Positions 29,043-38,175 of a stretch of 48,521 nucleotides of DNA are shown piece by piece; positions within the stretch are counted from its first letter, which is position 1, and the number at the start of each line of letters is the position of its first letter. The position numbers and the translations under genes are program-made. Location of the stretch: the NCBI GenBank assembly GCA_029936885.1, contig JAPYRR010000005.1, positions 1-48,521 on the forward strand, read 5' to 3'. This stretch comes from Fidelibacterota bacterium (lineage in GTDB: Bacteria > Fidelibacterota > Marinisomatia > Marinisomatales > UBA1611). The notes under the pieces are model-generated. The model saw only the letters and a program-made list of their open reading frames with translations. It ran no database searches and was not told where the DNA came from.

Positions 29043-29471
29043 TTATTTATTATATTTACGTTGCGCTCTCAAAAGCCGGACATTGGCTTTCTTATTTTCA
29101 CCATCCTGCATCAACGATACAACGCGCAATGCTTCCATAACTGGAATATTCAGATTATCAGAATTAGAATAGAATGCATCCATATGGAGGGCCAGGATCT
29201 TCAAATTATAACCCACTTCCTGGGAACGGTATTCATCGGCGATCTCATAAAATCGTTCAATATAATAGTGTTCCACCCAATTTTTATCATGAAGAAATTG
29301 TTTTCGCACTTCTGCTTGATGATGAGATTTCAACTTAGCGATTGCCCCGTAAGCGCCATTGATAAAAGCGATCTTTTCTTCCTGGGAATAGCCCTTCCAG
29401 AAATCGGCCGGGGTTGAATTCTGAGCCCAAATGGCTGTGATAAATAAAAGGGATAAAAGTCGGTTTATCAT
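29043..29471 (-). CDS. Secreted hypothetical protein
   Basis: 142 aa with signal peptide (MINRLLSLLFITAIWAQN); stop overlaps nothing; upstream end overlaps nadE stop (ATGA-type). Confidence 0.6.
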   Translation of the reverse strand: MINRLLSLLFITAIWAQNSTPADFWKGYSQEEKIAFINGAYGAIAKLKSHHQAEVRKQFLHDKNWVEHYYIERFYEIADEYRSQEVGYNLKILALHMDAFYSNSDNLNIPVMEALRVVSLMQDGENKKANVRLLRAQRKYNK

Positions 29472-31081
29472 TTTTTCTTGCCTATATAATGATTCACAAT
29501 TGGAAACCGACGACCCACACCAAATGCCTTGGAAGAGACACGTAATCCCGGAGCAGCTTGTCGTCTTTTATATTCATTGATTCTAATTTTTTGATAAAGA
29601 GAATTTACTAATTCCATATCAGCGCCATCTTTGATCAATTCTGCCGGCGATTTCCTGTCTTCAACAATTGCATCCACCAACGGACTCACCACTTCATAAT
29701 CAAAAGGGTCAACTTGGTCTGGTGCCAACTCTGCCGAGGGCGGCTTTGAGATGCTTCCATGTGGAATTCTTCCAGCATTTTGAGAATTAACCCATTTTGC
29801 CAAGGTATACACATCGGATTTGCTTAAGTCTGAGATTACCGCTAATCCACCACTCATATCGCCATAAAGAGTGCAATAGCCCAAGGCTAATTCTGTTTTA
29901 TTTCCCGTGGACAAAACCATCCAACCGAATTTATTGGAAAGTGCCATGAGCAAGTTTCCTCGAGCTCGGGCCTGGAGATTCTCTTCCGCAACATTGGGCT
30001 CCAATCCAAGAAAATGGGGATGCAATACTGTTTCCAATCCTTCCACTGCTTCCTGGATTGGAATGATCCTATAGTCAATACCCAGATTTTCAGCCAATGC
30101 TTGCGCATCAGATAAACTGTGATCGCTTGAATATTTGGATGGGAGCGATATTCCATGTACATTTTCTGCTCCAAGTGCATCTGTAGCAATGGCAGCAACC
30201 AAGGCACTATCGATTCCGCCGGACAATCCCAATACAGCTTCGGTGTGTCCGGTTTTCTTAAAATAATCTGACACACCGAGACACAAAGCTCGAAACATCT
30301 TTTCTTCTCGGGGCTGCACTCTAATTTTAATCGGTTTATTGGATTCAATATCTACTAAAATTAGGTCTTCCTTAAAGGCAGCGCCTTGACCCAGACAATC
30401 TCCATTTGCAGAAAAGACTAAGGATTCGCCGTCAAAGATCAATTCGTCTTGGGCACCTACCATGTTACAATAAATAAATGGGAGTCCCGTTTCTTTAACT
30501 TTATTCTGAATTAAATTACACCTTTTGACCAATCTCCCTTCATGGTATGGAGATGCAGAAATATTAATAATTAATTCTGCGCCCATATTTTTTTGCATTT
30601 GACTGACCTTACAATCATAATCCTGATCCCAAAGGTCTTCACAAATCTGAACGCCAATTTTGACTTGTTTTCCTCGAACCGGAACAGAAATTACTTTCGG
30701 TTCGTCTCCGCTGGTAAAATACCGATCATCATCGAATACATCATATGTGGGAAGTAAAATTTTGTCTGAAGTGGATTGAAGTTTTCCAGCATAACAAACT
30801 GCAGCAGAATTGAATATTTTGCCATTCTCTTTTCTTACAAATCCAATAATTATAGGAATGGAAGATATGGATGCAATTTCAATTAGGATTAATAAGTTTT
30901 GGTCAATAAATCCATCTTCCCAAAGTAAATCTTGAGGGGGATAACCTGTTATTATCATTTCAGGAAATACAGCAATATCAGCCTTTAGATCAATACTTTT
31001 CCTATACTTCTTTAATATTATATTTTTGTTATTTTCAAAAGCACCAACTGTTGGATTGATTTGGCAAATAGCAATTTTCAT
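29468..31081 (-). CDS. nadE: Glutamine-dependent NAD+ synthase
   Basis: Nitrilase domain (FPEMIITGYPPQDLLWE; QICEDLWD) plus LGLSGGIDSALVAAIATDALG ATP-pyrophosphatase. Confidence 0.96.
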   Translation of the reverse strand: MKIAICQINPTVGAFENNKNIILKKYRKSIDLKADIAVFPEMIITGYPPQDLLWEDGFIDQNLLILIEIASISSIPIIIGFVRKENGKIFNSAAVCYAGKLQSTSDKILLPTYDVFDDDRYFTSGDEPKVISVPVRGKQVKIGVQICEDLWDQDYDCKVSQMQKNMGAELIINISASPYHEGRLVKRCNLIQNKVKETGLPFIYCNMVGAQDELIFDGESLVFSANGDCLGQGAAFKEDLILVDIESNKPIKIRVQPREEKMFRALCLGVSDYFKKTGHTEAVLGLSGGIDSALVAAIATDALGAENVHGISLPSKYSSDHSLSDAQALAENLGIDYRIIPIQEAVEGLETVLHPHFLGLEPNVAEENLQARARGNLLMALSNKFGWMVLSTGNKTELALGYCTLYGDMSGGLAVISDLSKSDVYTLAKWVNSQNAGRIPHGSISKPPSAELAPDQVDPFDYEVVSPLVDAIVEDRKSPAELIKDGADMELVNSLYQKIRINEYKRRQAAPGLRVSSKAFGVGRRFPIVNHYIGKKK

Positions 31082-31350
31082 TTCACAATTTCAAAAGAAT
31101 GAAACTCATTTTTGCTCGGAAACCATTCAATACTTAATTTCTTTACTTTTGCCAATGGTGGACCATCTTGAAGCCATCCAGTCAATTCTGTTAGATTATC
31201 CATACTTCCTTCAGCAATGATCTCTACAGCATATGAAAAGAAGTTTTTGACCCAACCCGTTAAACCCAATTCCAATGCTTTGGTTTGAGTTTGTTTCCTA
31301 AACCAAACTCTCTGCACCTTTCCCGATACCATAATATGAATTCTATACAC
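31078..31350 (-). CDS. Acylphosphatase
   Basis: IMVSGKVQRVWFRKQTQTKALELGLTGWVKN. Confidence 0.95.
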   Translation of the reverse strand: MYRIHIMVSGKVQRVWFRKQTQTKALELGLTGWVKNFFSYAVEIIAEGSMDNLTELTGWLQDGPPLAKVKKLSIEWFPSKNEFHSFEIVK

Positions 31351-31804
31351 GAGCTAATTCTCTATTAAGTTTTATAATGACGTCTTTAGGTGATTTAGCA
31401 TGGATTACATGCTTAATATCCCAAGTCTCGTACCCAATCACAGGTTTTTCTAATTGGAAGGCGTAAGCAATTTCACTCATGGTGCCGTATTTTCCGGATA
31501 TTGCAACTGCAGCATCACAATTGTAGGCAAGAACCGCGTTTCTTCCAATATCCATACCGGTTGCGATAGGAAGGGTTAAATAAGGGTTTCCTTCCTCTAA
31601 ATCACGACCTTTCAGGATTCCAATTACTGTGCCACTTTCTTCGGATACACCCTTGGCAATTGCTTCCATCACACCTTGTCCACCCCCACAAAAAACTATA
31701 TACTTTTCCTGGGCTAATAAACGACCAATTTCCACAGTATTTTTATACACTTCAGTCGTTATATCTCGCCCACCAAAAACTGAAATTCGTCCTTTAAATT
31801 CCAT
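31343..31804 (-). CDS. LOG/TIGR00725-like family protein
   Basis: FCGGGQGVMEAIAKGV; nucleotide-binding Rossmann-like pattern ISGKYGTMSEIAYAFQLEKPVIGY. Confidence 0.85.
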   Translation of the reverse strand: MEFKGRISVFGGRDITTEVYKNTVEIGRLLAQEKYIVFCGGGQGVMEAIAKGVSEESGTVIGILKGRDLEEGNPYLTLPIATGMDIGRNAVLAYNCDAAVAISGKYGTMSEIAYAFQLEKPVIGYETWDIKHVIHAKSPKDVIIKLNRELARV

Positions 31805-33099
31805 TAAGGTTCTAATCTTGTCATTGTTCTGGGGAAAGGAATTGTTTCACGGATATGTTTTGTTCCGCAAATCCAAGCCACTGTTCTTTCCAATCCAAGC
31901 CCAAATCCTGAATGAGGAACCGAACCGTACTTACGAAGATCTAAATACCATTTAAATGGCTCTAATGGTAAATCGTGATGACGAATTCTATCGATCAAAA
32001 TATCAATATCGTCTTCGCGTTGCCCCCCACCTACAATCTCACCATACCCTTCAGTAGCTATCATATCAACACCTAAAGCAAGATCATTGTTTTGCTCGTC
32101 TCGTTTCATGTAAAAAGCCTTTATTCCGGCAGGCCAACGATGAATCATCACAGGTTTATCAAAATGTTCTGATAAGAGCGTTTCATCTGGAGCACCAAAG
32201 TCTGAACCATATTTAAATTCACTTCCTTTATCTTTCAATATTTTGGCTGCTTCATCATAAGTGATTCGTGGGAATGGTGGTATAATAGCTTCCAGTTTTC
32301 CGATATCTCTTTCCAAGATTTTTAATTCTATTTGGCATTTTTCAAGGACTCGCTGAATAATAAAGCCAACCAGGTTTTCTGCCCAGGTCATGTTCTCATC
32401 CAATTCCACGAAAGCCATTTCCGGTTCCACCATCCAGAATTCTGTTAAATGGCGCCGTGTTTTAGATTTCTCTGCACGAAAAGTCGGCCCAAAACAATAA
32501 GTCTTTCCAAATGCAGTGGCGCCAGCTTCCTGATATAATTGTCCACTTTGGGTTAAAAAAGCAGTTCGTTCAAAATAATCCACTTTAAATAGCGTGGTAG
32601 TCCCTTCCACCGCGTTTCCGGTAAAAATGGGAGAATCGATCAATACAAATCCGTTGTCATCGAAAAAATCTCGGATCGCTTTTACGATTTGGTGACGGAC
32701 ACGCATGATTGCATTCTGCCGTTTGGAGCGCAACCATAAATGTCGATTCGACATAAGAAAATCAGCGCCATGCTCTTTTGGAGAAATTGGGAATTCTTCC
32801 GTAGAATGATTTATCACTTGAATCTCTTTGATTCCCAATTCGTATCCGCCAACGGATCTGGGTTCTTTTCGAACAGTCCCTTTGAGCATAACCGAATCTT
32901 CCTGGTTCAATTCTTGTTCCATATTAAATGATTCATCAGTGGCTTCGCCTTTTACAACCACGCCCTGAAGTAATCCCGTACCATCTCTAAAAATAAGAAA
33001 CCAGATCTTCCCAATATTTCTTGTGTTATGCACCCAACCTTTGAGAGTCACCTCCTGGCCTTCAAATTGCCCTAAATCTTTAATAGTTACTGTTTTCAT
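31804..33099 (-). CDS. asnS: Asparaginyl-tRNA synthetase
   Basis: Class II aaRS; OB fold; FGPTFRAEKSKTRRHLTEFWMVEPEMAF; GFGLGLERTVAWICG. Confidence 0.95.
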   Translation of the reverse strand: MKTVTIKDLGQFEGQEVTLKGWVHNTRNIGKIWFLIFRDGTGLLQGVVVKGEATDESFNMEQELNQEDSVMLKGTVRKEPRSVGGYELGIKEIQVINHSTEEFPISPKEHGADFLMSNRHLWLRSKRQNAIMRVRHQIVKAIRDFFDDNGFVLIDSPIFTGNAVEGTTTLFKVDYFERTAFLTQSGQLYQEAGATAFGKTYCFGPTFRAEKSKTRRHLTEFWMVEPEMAFVELDENMTWAENLVGFIIQRVLEKCQIELKILERDIGKLEAIIPPFPRITYDEAAKILKDKGSEFKYGSDFGAPDETLLSEHFDKPVMIHRWPAGIKAFYMKRDEQNNDLALGVDMIATEGYGEIVGGGQREDDIDILIDRIRHHDLPLEPFKWYLDLRKYGSVPHSGFGLGLERTVAWICGTKHIRETIPFPRTMTRLEP

Positions 33100-33118
33100 T
33101 TTATTATATCGTGTCCCT

Positions 33119-33679
33119 TTACCACGTTGTCATAATATCATTCAAAATATCTTCCGCAATTTTACGAACTGCAACCTTAGTAGCAAAGGCACGCGGTTCG
33201 CCAAATTCATCGTCATCATCTCCATCAATTTTACCATCATTATCATTATCAATACCATCAGATCCTATGTCTCCGCTTAAACCATAAGCACCAAATCCTG
33301 AATAAGTTCCTTCTAATAAATTCTTATCCTGTGACACATCGTACCAAGAAATTTTTACATCAATCTTGTAGCGAAATTCAGATACAGATTCTTGTTTGCT
33401 ATAGGTGTACGGGCCTTCACTTACTTTTTTAACAGTTCCTCTAAGAATAGAGTGAGCGCTCGATTCATTCACTAAATTTAATATCCCCGCTTCGTTAAAC
33501 TCAGTCAGTATCCCATCCGTGATATCTTCTGCTAATCCAAATTCAGCTGTCTCATTATCCATAAGTGGGATTGCAATTGACTTAATATGGGGCGGAATAG
33601 AACCTGCCATAGAATAAAAACCGCATGAGATATGGAAGATGGAAAATGTAAGAATTAAAATGTTTAGATAATTTTTCAT
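33119..33679 (-). CDS. LptE-like LPS-assembly lipoprotein with acidic calcium-loop-like insertion
   Basis: Lipobox FHISC; GFYSMAGSIPPHIKSIAIPLMDNETAEFGLAEDITDGILTEF; ILRGTVKKV; insertion GSDGIDNDNDGKIDGDDDDEFGE. Confidence 0.75.
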   Translation of the reverse strand: MKNYLNILILTFSIFHISCGFYSMAGSIPPHIKSIAIPLMDNETAEFGLAEDITDGILTEFNEAGILNLVNESSAHSILRGTVKKVSEGPYTYSKQESVSEFRYKIDVKISWYDVSQDKNLLEGTYSGFGAYGLSGDIGSDGIDNDNDGKIDGDDDDEFGEPRAFATKVAVRKIAEDILNDIMTTW

Positions 33680-33680
33680 T

Positions 33681-34898
33681 TTAATTTCTTCGCTTTATTT
33701 TTGGATCCAAGCCAAATTCTTCAATCTTTCTATAAAGTGTTCTTTCACTCATACCTAAAGACCTTGCTGTTTTCCGTCTATTATTATTAAAAAACTTTAA
33801 AGATCGAGTAATAGCCTCTTCTTCCAAATCTTTAATTGACATATCACCTATGGCATCATCGCGAATCAATTTGTGTCCATCTTCCATTATTTCCATGGAT
33901 TTTTCTGGTAATGGCATTCCCATTTCGGATGGGGTTATTATTGGGAATTGAGTTCCAGTGGGTGGCACCTGTCCGCTCATTAACATTTTTTGAATGATTT
34001 CCGTGTCTTGTTTTAACATAAAAAGCTGTCTTAGAATAAGATCAATTTCAGCTTTATCAGATGATTGGTTTACGATTACAGGTAAAGCAGTGTTTTGAAT
34101 TGGATCTAAAGGTAATACATCCAATAATTCATTTTGCACTATTTCAGCTGTAATACGCTCCCCCTTTTGGAGTACAATTATTTTTTCAACAAAGTGTTTC
34201 AATTCACGAACATTTCCCGGCCATTCATATTGTTTCAACACACGAATTGCTTCAGGCATGAATCCTCTGTATAAAATGCCATTAGATCGGGTGAATTCCA
34301 GTGCAAAACGTTCTACCAATGGACCAATATCCTCTACGCGTTTTCGGAGAGCTGGCACATCAACGGTCACTGTTTTTAATCGATAATATAAATCTTGACG
34401 AAAATCTCCTTTTTTAACTAATTCACCTAAATTTTTATTGGTAGCAGCTATAACACGTACATCCGTATATCTCATCTTAACTTCACCAACTCTCATAAAT
34501 TCCCCACTCTCTAAAACCCGAAGTAATTTTACCTGAGTTTCTAATGGCGTTTCACCTATCTCATCCAGGAAGATGGTGCCCTTATGTGCTTCTTCAAAAT
34601 ATCCTTTCCTATCTTCACTAGCACCTGTAAAAGAACCCTTTTTGTGTCCAAATAATTCTGATTCAATTATGCCTTCTGGGATTGCACCACAATTCACCAC
34701 AACCATGGAATCATTCGATCGTTTGCTGGTTTTATGAATCGCTTTTGCAACCAATTCTTTACCTACACCCGATTCACCGGTAACGAGAACAGATATATCT
34801 ACCGGTGCCACTTGGGCTATCATTTCTAATACATGCTGTACACTATCGGAAGTCCCAATTATGCGAGATTGTTTTTGAAGTCTGTCTAAATCAATCAT
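33681..34898 (-). CDS. Sigma-54-dependent transcriptional activator (AAA+ plus Fis-type HTH, no receiver domain)
   Basis: GESGVGKELVAKAIH, ESELFGHKKGSFTGA, C-terminal NNRRKTARSLGMSERTLYRKIEEFGL. Confidence 0.92.
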   Translation of the reverse strand: MIDLDRLQKQSRIIGTSDSVQHVLEMIAQVAPVDISVLVTGESGVGKELVAKAIHKTSKRSNDSMVVVNCGAIPEGIIESELFGHKKGSFTGASEDRKGYFEEAHKGTIFLDEIGETPLETQVKLLRVLESGEFMRVGEVKMRYTDVRVIAATNKNLGELVKKGDFRQDLYYRLKTVTVDVPALRKRVEDIGPLVERFALEFTRSNGILYRGFMPEAIRVLKQYEWPGNVRELKHFVEKIIVLQKGERITAEIVQNELLDVLPLDPIQNTALPVIVNQSSDKAEIDLILRQLFMLKQDTEIIQKMLMSGQVPPTGTQFPIITPSEMGMPLPEKSMEIMEDGHKLIRDDAIGDMSIKDLEEEAITRSLKFFNNNRRKTARSLGMSERTLYRKIEEFGLDPKIKRRN

Positions 34899-35860
34899 TT
34901 ATACACCTCCCAGGTTGAACGAATTAATGAATCTAAATCTGAATATTTTGGTGACCAATCCAGCACTTTTTGTGCTTTTTTGGATGCAGCAATCACAGTT
35001 GCCGGGTCCCCTGCCCGTCTTCCCGTAATTTCAAAAGGAATTTCTTTTTGAGATATTTCACGTGTTTTATGAATTACATCCATAACTGAATGTCCTTCTC
35101 CTGTTGCCAAATTCACCAAAATATTATTTTGCTTGGCATGGAGCATTTCCATCGATCTTACATGGGCTGTGGCTAAATCGTTCACATGAATATAGTCTCG
35201 AACACCGGTCCCATCCGATGTATCATAATCATTACCAAATACATTCATTGAACTACGCAACCCTGAAGCCACTTCCATGACAATGGGAATCAAGTTTTGA
35301 GGATTTTGTTCCTTTCCCTTTACCCTACCTTTCACATCATACCCTGCTGCATTAAAATAACGTAATATTGAAATACGAATTCCTTTTAAGTCGCTAAACC
35401 ATTTTAAATTTCTCTCAATCTGTAGTTTCGTTTCACCATAATAATTAATGGGTGATACAGGATGGTTTTCATCCATTGGGATGTATTGTGGATTGCCATA
35501 AACAGATGCGGTTGACGAAAAAACAAAATTTTTAATTCCATACCTGTCGCATGCATTCAACAAATTTATTGTGCCAATTAAATTATTATGGGCATATTTT
35601 GCTGGATTAATCATTGACTCTCCTGCAGCTTTCCATGCCGCCAAATGAATCACACCATCAAAGTTCATCGCCATTACAGAATCAAGATCCGAATCTGAAT
35701 GGGTACTTCCATTTACAAATGTGGACCTCGGATCTATATTCTCCTCTAATCCGAGAGACATATCATCAAGAATAGTCACGTCATTTCCTTGATCAATTAA
35801 TTCATAAACCACATGGGAACCAATATATCCTGCACCCCCTGTTACTAAAATTTTCATCAA
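34895..35860 (-). CDS. galE: UDP-glucose 4-epimerase
   Basis: ILVTGGAGYIGSHVVYELIDQG; SSTASVYGNP; YYGETK; RYFNAAG. Confidence 0.93.
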   Translation of the reverse strand: MMKILVTGGAGYIGSHVVYELIDQGNDVTILDDMSLGLEENIDPRSTFVNGSTHSDSDLDSVMAMNFDGVIHLAAWKAAGESMINPAKYAHNNLIGTINLLNACDRYGIKNFVFSSTASVYGNPQYIPMDENHPVSPINYYGETKLQIERNLKWFSDLKGIRISILRYFNAAGYDVKGRVKGKEQNPQNLIPIVMEVASGLRSSMNVFGNDYDTSDGTGVRDYIHVNDLATAHVRSMEMLHAKQNNILVNLATGEGHSVMDVIHKTREISQKEIPFEITGRRAGDPATVIAASKKAQKVLDWSPKYSDLDSLIRSTWEVYK

Positions 35861-37857
35861 ACTGTTATTCCTAAATCTTTTTCAAATTCTTCAATTTCAT
35901 CCCTAATGGATGCTGCTTTTTCAAATTCTAATTTTTCTGCTGATACAAGCATTGCTTTTCTCAGTTCTATTAAAATCATTTGTTTTTCAGCTTCAGGTAG
36001 AAGATCTTTGTCATAACCGGGTACATACACATCTTCTTTCTTTTGCCTTGAATCTGCCACCGCTGTTGAAATCAAAATATCATCTACTGACTTATAAATG
36101 GTTCTTGGTGTTATATCGTGGTCCTTATTGAATTTTTCTTGAATTTTTCTTCTTTGATATGTCGTAACTACAAGATATTTCATGGCATCTGTTGTTTTAT
36201 CTCCATATAGAATAACAAGCCCACCAATGTTTCGTGCGGCTCGCCCTGCCACCTGAAGTAATGAACTTTTGGATCTAAGGAACCCTTCCTTATCAGCATC
36301 CAATACCGCCACTAGACTTACTTCGGGAAGGTCCAATCCTTCTCTAAGAAGATTGATTCCAACTAATACATCGAATTCGCCCATTCTTAATTCTCGCAAA
36401 ATTTGAACCCTATCTAATGTCACAATATCTGAATGAAGATACTTAACTCGTATATTAAGTCCAGCTAAATAATCTGTTAAATCTTCTGCCATTCGTTTTG
36501 TCAAAGTTGTTACAAGTATTCGTTCATTTCGTTTTGCACGGTAACGAATCTCACTAACGAGATCATCGATTTGACCTTGCGATTCTCGAATATCGACTTC
36601 CGGGTCTAATATTCCGGTTGGACGAATAATTTGTTCAATAACCACCCCTTTTGTCAGTTCCATTTCTCGATGGGATGGGGTTGCCGATGTAAAAATTATT
36701 TGCTTCTGGGCTTTAAAGAATTCATCATATTTCAAAGGTCGATTATCTAAGGCACTTGGGAGTCTGAATCCATGTTCCACCAACGTTTCTTTTCGCGCCC
36801 TGTCCCCATTATACATCCCTTGGATCTGTGGTAGCGTAACATGTGATTCATCTAAGATTGTAAGTGAATTTTTAGGAAAAAAGTCCTGCAATGTATAGGG
36901 CGTATCTCCCGGTGCGCGATCCGCAAAATACCGTGAATAATTTTCGATTCCAGAGCAATAGCCTAATTCAAACATCATTTCAATATCAAAATTGGTTCGT
37001 TGTTCTAATCTCTGGGCTTCCAATAATTTGTTATGACTCCGAAGAAAATCCAATCGCTCGTTTAATTCCTGGCGAATTTCACCAATGACCCGTAATGTTG
37101 TTTCTTTATCTGTAACAAAATGCTTAGCGGGAAAAATAACAGCAGTATGAATTATTTCCTTAATTTCTCCAGAAATTGGATCAAATTTTGTGATTGAATC
37201 CACATCTGAACCAAACATTTCGATCCGAATACATGCATCTTCGTAAGCAGGGAACACTTCAATAACATCGCCGCGAACACGAACATTGCCCCGTTCTAAA
37301 ACTTGATCATTCCTTGAATAATGAATATTGATTAGCTTAGATAAAAATGAACGACGATTCAGTAAATCACCTTTGGAAATGGTCACGGAACCTTTATTGT
37401 ATTCTTCAGGTGAACCGATGCCATAAATACAAGATACAGAACTGACCACAATCACATCTTCCCTTGCCATAAGTGAACTGGTAGTTTTGAGCCGGAGTTT
37501 ATCAATCTCCTCATTTACTGACATATCTTTTTCGATGAAGGTATCGCTCACGGGTAAATAGGCTTCCGGCTGATAATAATCATAATAGGAAATAAAAAAC
37601 TCCACCGCATTATCCGGGAAGAGCTGCTTGAATTCACCATACAACTGGGCTGCCAAGGTTTTATTGTGGCTCATGATCAAGGTTGGTTTTTGCACTGCCT
37701 GGATCACATTAGCCATGGTAAATGTTTTCCCTGAGCCTGTGACACCCAGCAAGGTCTGATATTCTTCACCACAGTTAATTCCCTTTACCAATTCATCAAT
37801 GGCTTGAGGCTGATCTCCCTGTGGCGTGAAATCGGAGTTAATTCTGAACTCTGCCAT
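35857..37857 (-). CDS. uvrB: Excinuclease ABC subunit B
   Basis: LLGVTGSGKTFTMANVI; SYYDYYQPEAYLP; LREGLDLPEVSLVAVLDADKEGFLRS; C-terminal UVR motif. Confidence 0.98.
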   Translation of the reverse strand: MAEFRINSDFTPQGDQPQAIDELVKGINCGEEYQTLLGVTGSGKTFTMANVIQAVQKPTLIMSHNKTLAAQLYGEFKQLFPDNAVEFFISYYDYYQPEAYLPVSDTFIEKDMSVNEEIDKLRLKTTSSLMAREDVIVVSSVSCIYGIGSPEEYNKGSVTISKGDLLNRRSFLSKLINIHYSRNDQVLERGNVRVRGDVIEVFPAYEDACIRIEMFGSDVDSITKFDPISGEIKEIIHTAVIFPAKHFVTDKETTLRVIGEIRQELNERLDFLRSHNKLLEAQRLEQRTNFDIEMMFELGYCSGIENYSRYFADRAPGDTPYTLQDFFPKNSLTILDESHVTLPQIQGMYNGDRARKETLVEHGFRLPSALDNRPLKYDEFFKAQKQIIFTSATPSHREMELTKGVVIEQIIRPTGILDPEVDIRESQGQIDDLVSEIRYRAKRNERILVTTLTKRMAEDLTDYLAGLNIRVKYLHSDIVTLDRVQILRELRMGEFDVLVGINLLREGLDLPEVSLVAVLDADKEGFLRSKSSLLQVAGRAARNIGGLVILYGDKTTDAMKYLVVTTYQRRKIQEKFNKDHDITPRTIYKSVDDILISTAVADSRQKKEDVYVPGYDKDLLPEAEKQMILIELRKAMLVSAEKLEFEKAASIRDEIEEFEKDLGITV

Positions 37858-38019
37858 AATGTCTAAATTACGGCATTTTACTGACGGGGGTCAATGGCAG
37901 ACTTTAATTAGATTTTGATAAGGATTTGGGAGTTTGGAGATTGGATTAGGCAAAATAAAAATGATTATATATTTGGTTAAAAGTTAGATTATTATCCAAC
38001 CTTGTTTTTAGATTTCATC

Positions 38020-38139
38020 ATGACCATGAACCAATTTATTGTTTCTCTTGAAAATGAAATTCCACCGAATGGGATTTCCCAATTATTGGAAGCACTATGG
38101 TGGGAGAAAAAAGGTGAATTTCCATTTTCGATGAATTGA
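38020..38139 (+). CDS. Possible small ORF or truncated relative of a short conserved hypothetical protein
   Basis: MTMNQFIVSLENEIPPNGISQLLEALWWEKKGEFPFSMN*; not in the supplied track because of length; resembles the start of a family with ..PP..LS..L.ALW.D.KGDW (from memory). Confidence 0.3.
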   Translation: MTMNQFIVSLENEIPPNGISQLLEALWWEKKGEFPFSMN

Positions 38140-38175
38140 TAAATAAACAAAAAACTAAATGGGTTTTAATTCTGA

